64,000 nt of DNA from CAYWXK01 sp964462515 (GTDB taxonomy: Bacteria > Planctomycetota > Phycisphaerae > Sedimentisphaerales > Anaerobacaceae): assembly GCA_964462515.1 (NCBI GenBank), contig CAYWXK010000002.1, positions 1 through 64,000 on the forward strand, given 5' to 3'. The notes under the pieces were generated by a model that was not told the DNA's origin, searched no databases, and worked only from the letters and a program-made list of their open reading frames with translations. This document shows, one piece after another, positions 7,534 to 15,941 of the stretch. The translations under genes and the position numbers were made by a program. Numbering within the stretch: position 1 is the stretch's first letter; the number at the start of each line of letters is the position of its first letter.

Positions 7534-9078
7534 ATGGGTGTTGCAAGTATAACTGACAGAGATTTTCAACAGCTTATTGCAGGACGTGCACAGAGGTTGC
7601 TTGCCCTTGCGAGCCATTTATCACGGTGCGAATCGAGCAGCGAGGTCCTGACACGGCCGTTCCTGGGAGAGCTGCTGTCGCAATCGACACAGATGGAGGA
7701 GCTGCTTGATGCTTACGGTGCACGGACCAATTGCCGGTGGTGTGCGTTCAGGTCGCTGACAGCGGCGATTAAGCTTTTTTCCGATTTAGGTTACGAACTG
7801 CTTCATATTCAACATGTGCTTCCTGCGTATCGGGTTTTGCCGATTGAGCGGGACTTTGTCAAGGCGACAGAAGAGGCGCTTGGTTTCACCGGTGATGCGA
7901 TTCTTCAAGCGGCAAGACAAATGCTTGCCATGGCCGGCCGGCTCGGTCTTCCAGTGCCATCCGGATATATGATGGAGGACAGGTCTTATGCTGAACATCT
8001 CCCGCTTGGCCGATTGCCGCACGAGTGCGGTGCACGCAGGAGGGAAACTGTCTCGGAAACGGTAACTTTGCTTGCGACCGCTTTTTTGAATCTGGCGGCG
8101 GAAAGCGAAGATGTCTGCTCTGCCAGCAAAGCAAAACCCCAAGAATACGCTGCATACGCATCGAACCAGACAAGTGAAGAGAAGCTGCGGAGTCTGGGGT
8201 TTCGGTTTCACAATCTTCAATCGTTATACGATACATACGTGTCGGGCACGGAAGTTGAAAGGTTAGATGCAGACATGGCTGTTCTAAGGGGACATATAAG
8301 CGTCGTGTTCCACCTGTTAACAACGGCAACACTGTTATCTCATTATTACGAGCGGCACGTGAACAAACAGCCGTGCGGTTCGGCCGGGTGGCAGGAGCCG
8401 GTAGTCGGCGCCGAGGCGCTATTAGGTGTATTGATGAACTATTCCATTGTGCACACAAATCTGTACATCAGGTCGGCGGAGCGTCTTTGCCGGGATATGC
8501 TAAAACGCTACGCAGAAGTGGGACAATTAGAGGTTCCAGTCCCACAGTATCGCGGCTTCCACGTTCGACCGTGCACACTGATTGCCAAGCTGGTGCTGCA
8601 TTATGGAAGTGAAGTTCAGATGCGATTGGATGATGAGACCTACGACGCAAGTGCGCCGCTGCAGCTATTTAGGGCAAATGAGAAGATAAACGCACAAAAA
8701 CGACGGTGGCTGGCTGCGGAAATCGTGCGACTTAAACTTATTGACGAGAAAACCAAAAAAGGTGATATAGGTGATATTGTCCGCAATGTCGTGGGGACGC
8801 TGGCAGAGCGAAGCAAATTAATCCTCTACGAACAACCCTTGCAATTACCCCAAGAGCCTGCGCAAAAAGAAGGGACGATGCTGGAACAGGTTACCGAAGA
8901 GATAGGGTGGCTGCTGGCGATGGGGAAAATCGACGTTGATACCAGGCTAATGGTAAAGTTTGTCGGCGATAAGCGAGTGCTGGCTGACATTAAGTTATTG
9001 GCTGAATCAGGATACGGCGAGGACCATCTCGGCAATAATGTCCTACTGCCGGAAAAGCTTGCATATCTACGGCACTGA
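7534..9078 (+). CDS. Large helical protein with an embedded HPr-like domain
   Basis: The first 330 residues of this 514-residue protein are mainly helical and match no family I know. They contain a CxxC (NCRWCAF, about 67-70). Residues about 336-390 resemble the phosphocarrier HPr: GFHVRPCTLIAKLVLHYGSE reproduces the HPr active site GxHxRPA, with His343 and Arg345 in place, followed by a typical HPr strand (VQMRLDDETYDASAP). About 120 further helical residues follow. An HPr fold inside a long protein suggests a phosphorelay or regulatory role. I see no PTS enzyme I or EII in the window. AGGA lies 10 nt before the ATG. Confidence 0.65.
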   Translation: MGVASITDRDFQQLIAGRAQRLLALASHLSRCESSSEVLTRPFLGELLSQSTQMEELLDAYGARTNCRWCAFRSLTAAIKLFSDLGYELLHIQHVLPAYRVLPIERDFVKATEEALGFTGDAILQAARQMLAMAGRLGLPVPSGYMMEDRSYAEHLPLGRLPHECGARRRETVSETVTLLATAFLNLAAESEDVCSASKAKPQEYAAYASNQTSEEKLRSLGFRFHNLQSLYDTYVSGTEVERLDADMAVLRGHISVVFHLLTTATLLSHYYERHVNKQPCGSAGWQEPVVGAEALLGVLMNYSIVHTNLYIRSAERLCRDMLKRYAEVGQLEVPVPQYRGFHVRPCTLIAKLVLHYGSEVQMRLDDETYDASAPLQLFRANEKINAQKRRWLAAEIVRLKLIDEKTKKGDIGDIVRNVVGTLAERSKLILYEQPLQLPQEPAQKEGTMLEQVTEEIGWLLAMGKIDVDTRLMVKFVGDKRVLADIKLLAESGYGEDHLGNNVLLPEKLAYLRH

Positions 9079-9158
9079 GGACAGGTTCAACAATTTCGTA
9101 AGGCAAATATAAACTTTAAGGCCGAATAGGGCATAATCAAAATGGAAAGGGATAGAAA

Positions 9159-9632
9159 ATGGCAAAGGGAATAGTTATTTATTACTCGAGAAGCGGGAAT
9201 ACGAAGACAATGGCAGAGATAATAGCGGAGGCAATGAACAAGGCGGATTTGCCGACCGAATGCAAGAGCGTCGATAAGATAAAGCCGGAGCAATTGTTAG
9301 AGTATGATGCCATAGTTGTCGGCTCGCCTACCTACTATGGCCTGATGGCCAGTCCTATAAAAAAGCTGTTTGACGATGTAGTAAGCTGGCACGGCCAGCT
9401 CGATGGCAAGGTAGGCGCAGCATTTAGCAGCGCAGCAAACATCGGCGGCGGCAATGAAACCACTATTATGGGGATAATAGAAGCGATGCTCATCAGCGGT
9501 ATGGTCGTCCAGGGAGACCCGCAAGGAGACCACTATGGGCCTGTTTCCATCGGCAAGCCCGATAAAAGGGTTCAGGAACAGTGCCGGCGGCGAGGCCAGA
9601 GAATCGCGGAACTGACGAAAAAGCTTCATTAA
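9159..9632 (+). CDS. Flavodoxin / WrbA-like flavoprotein
   Basis: This 157-residue protein binds FMN. It starts IVIYYSRSGNTKTMAEII, the flavodoxin phosphate-binding loop (residues 10-15), and continues with VVGSPTYYGLMASPIKKLFDD and AAFSSAANIGGGNETTIM, the other two flavin-contacting loops. The GSPTYYG pattern and length place it near the WrbA/NAD(P)H:quinone oxidoreductase side of the family, though it lacks WrbA's extra C-terminal helices. It probably acts as a small redox carrier or quinone reductase. A clear AAAGGGATAGAAA ribosome site precedes the ATG. Confidence 0.85.
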   Translation: MAKGIVIYYSRSGNTKTMAEIIAEAMNKADLPTECKSVDKIKPEQLLEYDAIVVGSPTYYGLMASPIKKLFDDVVSWHGQLDGKVGAAFSSAANIGGGNETTIMGIIEAMLISGMVVQGDPQGDHYGPVSIGKPDKRVQEQCRRRGQRIAELTKKLH

Positions 9633-9638
9633 ATTTCT

Positions 9639-9729
9639 GCCACGAAGGCACCAAGACACGAAGGTATAGTAGATGCAGTTAGATAAGCCCTTTTATTTTA
9701 TGCTCTTAGTGACTTTGTGTCTTTGTGGC
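9639..9729. repeat. Family E inverted repeat, copy 1
   Basis: Arms GCCACGAAGGCACCAAGACA and, inverted, TGACTTTGTGTCTTTGTGGC flank an A/T-rich centre. Other copies are at 15806-15873, 34095-34172 and 36593-36660; all four are intergenic. Confidence 0.7.
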
Positions 9730-9841
9730 AAAAAACAAAAAAATATCTGATTTTTTTGCAAAAAAGGCAATTTTCTTTGACAAAAGGCTCTTGTAGCGTT
9801 AAATTTTTGACAAATTTAAGCTCCAATGGAAGGAATATTAA

Positions 9842-10015
9842 ATGCAAGAGTATGAAAATTTGAAAGTACTGGTTGCTGAAATTGAAGCTGATATCAGCAA
9901 GGCTGAAGGCGGAAACAAAGCAGCAGGGACGCGAGTCCGCAAGCAGATGCAGAAAATCAAACAGGCTGCTCAAAATGTCCGTAACCGCATTCTTGAAATC
10001 AGGTCAGCCGAATAA
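9842..10015 (+). CDS. Histone H1-like (Hc1-like) mini-protein
   Basis: This 57-residue protein begins MQEYENLKVLVAEIEADISK and contains KAEGGNKAAGTRVRKQMQKI, the hallmark of the chlamydial Hc1 / bacterial histone H1-like family, with the core GNKAAGTRVR at about 25-34. Family members are small helical DNA-binding proteins. Chlamydial Hc1 adds a long Lys/Ala tail, which is missing here, so this is the short form found in planctomycetes and Bacteroidetes. AAGGA ends 9 nt before the ATG. It is monocistronic, with a family E repeat upstream and a family C palindrome downstream. Confidence 0.8.
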   Translation: MQEYENLKVLVAEIEADISKAEGGNKAAGTRVRKQMQKIKQAAQNVRNRILEIRSAE

Positions 10016-10040
10016 ACTATCAAAAAGTCTGTAAGCGCCA

Positions 10041-10116
10041 AGCACCAATTGCCAATTAGTTTGGCTGTTTTGCACTGCTGCGGTTTGGCAATTGGCGACA
10101 GAGTTCAATTGGTGCT
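10041..10116. repeat. Family C palindrome, copy 2
   Basis: AGCACCAATTGCCAATT at the left and CAATTGGTGCT at the right form the outer stem, with an inner GCCAATTAGTTTGGC-like stem. It lies between the mini-histone and the FabZ-like gene. Confidence 0.55.
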
Positions 10117-10227
10117 GGACGCTGCGTCGCGGACGCTGTGCATCGAGTGCATTTAGCTATTGCGCGAAAAGGTTCGTGCGGAATACGCGTTGCGCCCGCG
10201 CATATACCCCCCTTTGTGAGGTCAATA

Positions 10228-10716
10228 ATGCCCCCGCCATTATTATTTGATTTATCGAAGATAGACCTGACAGGCCAGCCTCTTTTCGACAAAGATGCAA
10301 TCTGCAAGGTTAACCCGCAGCGGTTTGAGATGCAGCACCTTGATGGGGTGCTCTGGTACGATAAGGAAAAAGCTTTGATTCTCGGCTTCAAGGAAGTAAC
10401 AGCGAACGAATTCTGGGTTCGCGGGCACATTCCGGGTCGGCCAATGATGCCGGGCGTAATAATGGTGGAAGCAGCAGCTCAGCTTTCGAGCTTTTTTGTT
10501 AAGCAGGTTTACGAAGAGGAGGGATTCGTCGGCTTTGCGGGTATTGAGTCGGCAAAGTTCCGCTCAGTTGTCGAGCCGGGTCAGAGACTATACTTACTTG
10601 GCCATATTACAAAATACAGGCGGCAGCCATATTCCAGCCGAGTCGAAACCGCCGTGCAGGGAGTCGTTGACGGCAATATTGTATTTGAGGCAGTTATAGC
10701 GGGAATGAGGGTGTAG
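10228..10716 (+). CDS. FabZ-like 3-hydroxyacyl-ACP dehydratase
   Basis: A single hotdog-fold protein of 162 residues. The FabZ active site is intact: GHIPGRPMMPGVIMVEAAAQ holds the catalytic His67 and Glu81. FabZ removes water from 3-hydroxyacyl-ACP in fatty acid synthesis. The N-terminal 45 residues (with LDGVLWYDKEKALILGFKEV) are slightly longer than in standard FabZ, as in planctomycete paralogues, so it could act in a special lipid pathway. I take the ATG at 10228 with TGAGG upstream. The reading frame is open 30 codons further back but runs into repeat-like sequence. No other fatty acid synthesis gene is adjacent. Confidence 0.85.
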   Translation: MPPPLLFDLSKIDLTGQPLFDKDAICKVNPQRFEMQHLDGVLWYDKEKALILGFKEVTANEFWVRGHIPGRPMMPGVIMVEAAAQLSSFFVKQVYEEEGFVGFAGIESAKFRSVVEPGQRLYLLGHITKYRRQPYSSRVETAVQGVVDGNIVFEAVIAGMRV

Positions 10717-10740
10717 AAGTCAAGTAGAGGCCTTGCGAAC

Positions 10741-10754
10741 AGCCCCAAGGGGAT
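10741..10754. repeat. Copy of the tRNA-Glu 3' end
   Basis: AGCCCCAAGGGGAT here is identical to 10850-10863, the 3' end of tRNA-Glu (minus strand). The 14-bp direct repeat lies about 95 bp downstream of the tRNA, like the second attachment site of a lost or tiny integrated element. Confidence 0.4.
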
Positions 10755-10848
10755 CCACCTTCGCCAGAGCTTCGGTAGACAAGTCTAAATCCGCCTTCGG
10801 CAAACAAGTCAAAAATCAGCAATCGGAAATCTGCAACCTGCAATCAAA

Positions 10849-10923
10849 TAGCCCCAAGGGGATTCGAACCCCTGTTGCCGGGTTGAAAACCCGGTGTCCT
10901 AGACCTGCCTAGACGATGGGGCC
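10849..10923 (-). tRNA. tRNA-Glu (anticodon TTC)
   Basis: On the minus strand the cloverleaf is complete: acceptor GGCCCCA/TGGGGCT, D arm GTCTAG...CTAGGAC, anticodon stem CCGGG/CCCGG with loop TTTTCAA (anticodon TTC), and T arm AGGGG-TTCGAAT-CCCCT. The 1:72 pair is G-U instead of the usual G-C. No CCA is encoded. Confidence 0.93.
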
Positions 10924-11013
10924 AACTAACAAAATGTAAAGCGAAAAGTGTAAAGTATAAAACTGTTGAATTCCACAGTTTTTCGTTTTTAACTTTTAAT
11001 TTTAGGTTTTAAT

Positions 11014-11187
11014 CTACTCCATACTAATTGCCTCCGCTGGACAGGAATCGACGCAGACACCACAATCGATGCAGGTATCAGAGTCAACTACCGCTTTGTC
11101 ATTAACCATGCTTATAGCCTCACTGGGGCATTCTTCTACACAGGCCTCGCAACCGGTGCATTTTTCCTCATCTACTTTAGCCGGCAT
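11014..11187 (-). CDS. 2[4Fe-4S] ferredoxin
   Basis: A 57-residue protein with two CxxCxxCxxxCP motifs: cysteines 10/13/16/20 and 39/42/45/49. This is the classic clostridial-type bicluster ferredoxin, a low-potential electron carrier typical of anaerobic metabolism. The ATG at 11187 opens MPAKVDEEKCTGCEACVEEC; the stop codon is at 11014. It stands alone, just beyond tRNA-Glu and on the same strand. A partner enzyme is not visible nearby. The molybdenum hydroxylase at 52-55 kb is far away and carries its own clusters. Confidence 0.93.
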   Translation of the reverse strand: MPAKVDEEKCTGCEACVEECPSEAISMVNDKAVVDSDTCIDCGVCVDSCPAEAISME

Positions 11188-11392
11188 TTATTTAACCCTT
11201 TCAATAAAGACCAGAACTTACCAATAAAAGACGAAATTTACAAAATCAAGATGATATTACAACCGATTTTTTGAATAAATTTTTGCAAACACGAGGTTTC
11301 ATTTTGCAGGGCTTTAGTAAAATGACAAGAACCCATATTCGAAAAGCCTGGCAATTCTGGGTGTTATGGCTTTACGTAAGCCAAAACAAACC

Positions 11393-13999
11393 TTATTTTA
11401 GCTTCTTGTCAGGAGCACGGGTTTTCTCTACGGTGGGTGGTTGCAGCAGGGGCTGCCCTTGCTGCTGTGATGTGATCCCTCCCAAGGCAACTGCCATATT
11501 GCGGACCAGCGCGTGCTGGTCATTCTTTGCCGCCCAGTCCATGACCTTATTGAAGCCGGCTTGCTGGTTCTTGGCCAGCAGATAAATAGCCATCATTCGG
11601 ACCGGCCAGCTATTATTATTCAGGTTTTGTGCAACTGCGCTGGCCAGGTCGTGGTCCAACGGTAAATAAAGCATATCCGCCATAGTATGGACCTTAACGA
11701 CCCATTCACCGTCGGCGGGGTTAAGCAACAGCCCAGACTGGTGTACCAGGGCAGACTTGAGCATACCTGGCATCCAGTCCGCATATACAAATTTGTAAAG
11801 CGGTGTGCGCCCGGACATCGCCTGCTGTTCCATTAGCAGACCAATGAAAAGCTCTGCAGTTTTGATTTTTTGGCCGACCTGTCCGGTTGAGATGGAATTA
11901 AATCGGTTTCGCAGATATTTGCCAGCGAGCTCGATGCGCGGACGTTTCACAGCCATTTTGATTGGCATTACATTGGCCAGCCTATTGACAACGTTCCCTT
12001 CGCTGCCGACTACAGGGTCGAGATAAAGGGTAAATTCTATATCCAAAGATGCCTGTGGATGGGAAAACAACAAGTCCCTAAGCTCGCCCGTTACAAGCCT
12101 GACAGGTACAAGAATACTTCGACCCGGTTCTAAAAGGTGAGTATTACGTATCTTGCGCGATACAAGGTTCGGTATTTTTTTAGTAAGGTCGCCGGTAACA
12201 TCGGCGTCTATCCTGATGTTACCCTTAAATAAACTATCATCGCTTATCACAAGAGGGTCGGAAGAATTGTTTATTATTGCGACAGTTGCATCGAAGCTGC
12301 TGCCGTAAGAAAACTTGTTGCCGCGAGCATTAAACTGAACTGAAATTAGCTTATCCGGAGGAACAAATACTGGAACAAACGTCTGGCCGAAGTTTTTTTC
12401 CATCGTGGTCAGGACAACAGTAGGGTCAACCGGAGAGACATACTCTGTGCCCTGCCTGGTAAGAATATCTTTAGCCTGCTCTGCTGCGAATGACCCCGGG
12501 TCTTTAGCGATTAAGGCCTTTAAGGTCTGGACTGCCAGGTCTTTTTGGCCTTCCTTTAGTTGAATAACAGCGAGGGTCAAATCTGCAATCTGGTTGCGCT
12601 CAAAAGCGTTGAGAAGCGACTTGGCCCATTCAGTCTGGTTATTCATCACAAGTGCATAAGCCAGGATAGAAGCCGTGACAGGTGAATTAGGTTCAATTGA
12701 GTAGGCTTTATTAGCCCAATCGAGGGCCTTTGCAGTGTCCGGCAAGGCAAAACAGTAGAACCAGGCAAGTTCCTTGACGCCGACCTTGGGCGAAGATTCA
12801 TTACCGGCATCACCCGTGCGTTGTTTGAGGCGTTCAGGCCCGGCTGCAACTAATTGTAGTGCTCTTCTTTCCGCCGTCCGGAATATCTTGGTAGCCTGCT
12901 CGGCGTCGCCGGCCTTAATGGCTGCTTTGCCCGCAACAGCTTCCAGAAGCAGGTCAAATTGGCCGCTTCGCCGGATGGCGTCGGCAATCTCTATGCATTT
13001 GTGCTGAGATGCCTGCGAATTATAGCAGCTAATGGCCCAGGGCAAATAAATGTCGGGCGGGATGGGGTCAGAGGGGTAAAGATAAGCAAACAAATTCGCA
13101 CAGTATTCATAGGCACCTGCGGCCATTTCATAAAGCTCCAGGCGTTCAATGTATTCAGCGAAACCGACGGCAGCTTGAATATCCGACGGATTTTCTCGCA
13201 GCATAAGTCTTAGGTGCCTAAGATACAGCGCCGGTGTAAGCTTTTCGGACGCAAGCTCCGCCAGTTTCCCGAACGCCACTCTATTGTATAGGTTATTGGC
13301 GTAAGCCTGAGCAAGATAAAACTGAGCACCTTCCACATCAGCTTTTTCAGCCATAAGCTGCCCCAGCAGAGTAGATATTTCGGAGCCTATAATAAAATTC
13401 TTATTGGCAAAGTTCCTCAGCATGTTTTCAAGAAGTTTCTCTCGCTGTTCACGGGAGTCCATCCTGTCAAGCAGATAGCGAACCGCATCCATAACTGTCT
13501 GGCGGTCAGCAGATTCATCTATGTAGTCATCAAGTAAACGCGACACCAGAGCTGAATTGTCTGTCTGTGTATAACGGCAGGCACATTTAATCAAAACAGG
13601 CATACAATAGTCCGCATCACTGTCAAGGGTTAAAGCAGCAGTTAGAAATACAATCGCCTGTTCAGCCTGCGATTCTGTGACATTTTCGGAGTCAGTTAGC
13701 TCACAGGCTATTTCATAGAGCCTTTGAGCAACAAAAAGTGAAAATAGCTGTTTGGGCCCAGTTGCCAGGTCCGATAAGGCCGGTGAATCGGCTGGGACTA
13801 ACAGTTCGGTATCACTCATTGGCTTAGCAGTTGAATCGAAACTTGTCGGGTCATCTGCCGGCTCAGCCCCTGTATCTTCCCCAGCAGCTTTCTGCGAAAG
13901 CGGAAGCGGGGGAGCAGGGGTGGTACGTCCTTGAACCAGGGCTAATGAAAAACAGAAAATTATTACTAAAAATGTTAAAAAAGACTTGCATGAGTACAT
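11393..13999 (-). CDS. Large exported TPR-like repeat protein
   Basis: This 868-residue protein starts with a signal peptide (MYSCKSFLTFLVIIFCFSLA). I chose the ATG at 13999 because GGGAGAA lies directly upstream and the signal peptide begins there. Residues about 70-500 are helical repeats of TPR type (for example AKALDWANKAYSIEPNSPVT). A beta-rich middle (about 520-700) resembles an immunoglobulin-like domain. The C-terminus (about 810-850) has HEAT-like helices (WPVRMMAIYLLAKNQ, LVRNMAVALGG). It is probably periplasmic or envelope scaffolding. It lies head-to-tail with murJ across about 195 bp. The exact function is unknown. Confidence 0.7.
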   Translation of the reverse strand: MYSCKSFLTFLVIIFCFSLALVQGRTTPAPPLPLSQKAAGEDTGAEPADDPTSFDSTAKPMSDTELLVPADSPALSDLATGPKQLFSLFVAQRLYEIACELTDSENVTESQAEQAIVFLTAALTLDSDADYCMPVLIKCACRYTQTDNSALVSRLLDDYIDESADRQTVMDAVRYLLDRMDSREQREKLLENMLRNFANKNFIIGSEISTLLGQLMAEKADVEGAQFYLAQAYANNLYNRVAFGKLAELASEKLTPALYLRHLRLMLRENPSDIQAAVGFAEYIERLELYEMAAGAYEYCANLFAYLYPSDPIPPDIYLPWAISCYNSQASQHKCIEIADAIRRSGQFDLLLEAVAGKAAIKAGDAEQATKIFRTAERRALQLVAAGPERLKQRTGDAGNESSPKVGVKELAWFYCFALPDTAKALDWANKAYSIEPNSPVTASILAYALVMNNQTEWAKSLLNAFERNQIADLTLAVIQLKEGQKDLAVQTLKALIAKDPGSFAAEQAKDILTRQGTEYVSPVDPTVVLTTMEKNFGQTFVPVFVPPDKLISVQFNARGNKFSYGSSFDATVAIINNSSDPLVISDDSLFKGNIRIDADVTGDLTKKIPNLVSRKIRNTHLLEPGRSILVPVRLVTGELRDLLFSHPQASLDIEFTLYLDPVVGSEGNVVNRLANVMPIKMAVKRPRIELAGKYLRNRFNSISTGQVGQKIKTAELFIGLLMEQQAMSGRTPLYKFVYADWMPGMLKSALVHQSGLLLNPADGEWVVKVHTMADMLYLPLDHDLASAVAQNLNNNSWPVRMMAIYLLAKNQQAGFNKVMDWAAKNDQHALVRNMAVALGGITSQQQGQPLLQPPTVEKTRAPDKKLK

Positions 14000-14194
14000 C
14001 GGTTTCTCCCGTAAAGTACGCCTCAAAATATCCCCAATTTCAAAACATGAACATCTACGGATTCTCACTTTTAAATATTTAAATAATAAAGCGGTTCGTC
14101 CAAAACAGTTCACTTTGAGAATCCCGTGCTTTATAGCACCTAAACTGCTGTATGTCAAATACCTTTTGGACAAAAATTGGCGCATTTGCCATAT

Positions 14195-15790
14195 TTATGA
14201 TAAGGCTGTTTTTTCTACCGTTTGCTTTGTGCCTGTAAGCAAGGAAAGCATCTCGATACGCAGGAATTTTGCCGCCAGCAAAAACACGGTGGCGCCCAAA
14301 GGGACGGCTATGAGCAGTTTGAGGATGTCAGGGAGGCTTTTAGAGAAGGCAGCGGTAAGCATAACCACTACAGACATACAAGCTGTGGCTACAACTGTTT
14401 TCCACAATGCTGTCATAAAACCGTCCAGGCAGCTTCGGCCCAATCGGCGGCGAAGAACGGTCATAAGAACAGCTACCTGCAAATAAGAGCAGATTGCCGT
14501 TGAAGCGGCAAGGCCGCCTGTGCCGAGAACCCACATAAGAGTCAGGTTTAGCACGACATTAGTAACAACTGCAATGGATGCGCTTATTGCTGGCGATTTG
14601 GAATCCTGCAGGGAATAAAACGCATACACGACCACATGCTGGGCGAAATACCCGCACAACCCCAGCACATAAAATGAAAGCGTCCACGCAGTCCTAAGAG
14701 TATCCGCATCCGTGAACCGCCCTCGCTCGAAAAGCACGGAAACCAATGGTCTTGCCACCAGCAGCAATCCGACCGTGGCAGGCAGCGCTATAAAAATGGT
14801 ACAGCGCAGACCACGTGCAATAGTAGCGTAAAACGCCTTAAAGTCTTTCGCTGCGGCTTCAGCGCTCATTACCGGGAAGATAGCGGTAGCCAGCGAAATG
14901 CCGAACACCCCTAACGGGAACTGATACAGACGCTGCGAATAAAAAAGCTGTGAGACCGCCCCTTCCCAAAGGGGGTATTTAATCTGGCAGCCAAACCATG
15001 AGAAAAACTCCCCTTTTTCCGGTGAGCCCGAAAACCATAGTGCAATGAGGTCATCGGCGAATGTATTAATCTGGGTCGCAGTCAGACCAAGAACCATTGG
15101 CGCCATAAGAAGCATAACCTTCCTGAATGCCTCCGACCTGATATGCAAGGCTGGCCGAATATAAACTCCTCTTGCCCAGAGGGGCGGCAACTGCATAAAC
15201 ACCTGAACCAGACCTGCCAGAATCACAGCAACGGCGAGAACAAAGACCTGGGAAGCGGGTTTCATTCCGAAAACCCATCCACTCAGACAAAGCGCACCGA
15301 TAAGAAAGAGGTTGAGCACAGTGGGTGCGGCGGCGGGAGCAGCGAAGTGCCGATGGGCATTCAGTATTCCTCCCAGAATCGCCACCTCGCAAATTAATAT
15401 CATTTCCGGCAGCATTATGGCGCTTAGTTGTAACTTGGTTTCAGTGCCTTCATAGATGGCGAAGAATCTGTAATACACCAGAATAATGCCTTCACCCAGC
15501 ACAACGACAGCCGACAGAAGCACAAAGACAACAGTAGCGACCGTAGAGGCCAGTTTCCTTGCTTCTTCAGGGTTCTTGTGCAATTGTTCACTGTAAATTG
15601 GTATAATGGAGGAAGAAGCAGCGCCCTCTCCAAAAAGTCGCCTGGCGAGGTTGGGAATTTTGAACCCGATTGTCCAGCCATCCATCAAGCCGCTGGCGCC
15701 GAGAAAGTATGCAAACGCCATATCGCGGAGCATCCCCACGACACGGCTCAAGGCCGTCAGCGAAGCAATTTGTCTAAATCCTTTTATCAT
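14195..15790 (-). CDS. murJ: Lipid II flippase MurJ/MviN
   Basis: This inner-membrane protein of 531 residues has about 14 hydrophobic segments. It opens SLTALSRVVGMLRDMAFAYFLGAS, the hallmark N-terminus of MurJ with the conserved arginines of TM1, and includes ARRLFGEGAASSSIIPIYSE and LASTVATVVF. MurJ moves lipid-linked peptidoglycan precursor to the outer face of the membrane. rodA lies just upstream on the same strand, separated by a family E repeat, so two cell-wall genes are neighbours. Peptidoglycan genes, together with mltA at 22-23 kb, fit a planctomycete that makes a wall. Confidence 0.93.
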   Translation of the reverse strand: MIKGFRQIASLTALSRVVGMLRDMAFAYFLGASGLMDGWTIGFKIPNLARRLFGEGAASSSIIPIYSEQLHKNPEEARKLASTVATVVFVLLSAVVVLGEGIILVYYRFFAIYEGTETKLQLSAIMLPEMILICEVAILGGILNAHRHFAAPAAAPTVLNLFLIGALCLSGWVFGMKPASQVFVLAVAVILAGLVQVFMQLPPLWARGVYIRPALHIRSEAFRKVMLLMAPMVLGLTATQINTFADDLIALWFSGSPEKGEFFSWFGCQIKYPLWEGAVSQLFYSQRLYQFPLGVFGISLATAIFPVMSAEAAAKDFKAFYATIARGLRCTIFIALPATVGLLLVARPLVSVLFERGRFTDADTLRTAWTLSFYVLGLCGYFAQHVVVYAFYSLQDSKSPAISASIAVVTNVVLNLTLMWVLGTGGLAASTAICSYLQVAVLMTVLRRRLGRSCLDGFMTALWKTVVATACMSVVVMLTAAFSKSLPDILKLLIAVPLGATVFLLAAKFLRIEMLSLLTGTKQTVEKTALS

Positions 15791-15805
15791 CTCTGGTATC
15801 TTTTT

Positions 15806-15873
15806 GCCACCAAGGCACTAAGACACGAAGTTTTTTAACTCATAAATTCTTTGTGACTTTGTGTCTTCGTGGC
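15806..15873. repeat. Family E inverted repeat, copy 2
   Basis: GCCACCAAGGCACTAAGACA and the inverted TGACTTTGTGTCTTCGTGGC form the arms; the centre is A/T rich. It lies between murJ and rodA. Confidence 0.7.
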
Positions 15874-15941
15874 TGATTATCCTTTATCTGGCTGCTGAAG
15901 CAGCAAGCCCTCGATTCCCCAAGAGGGGAAAGCTGCGGGGG

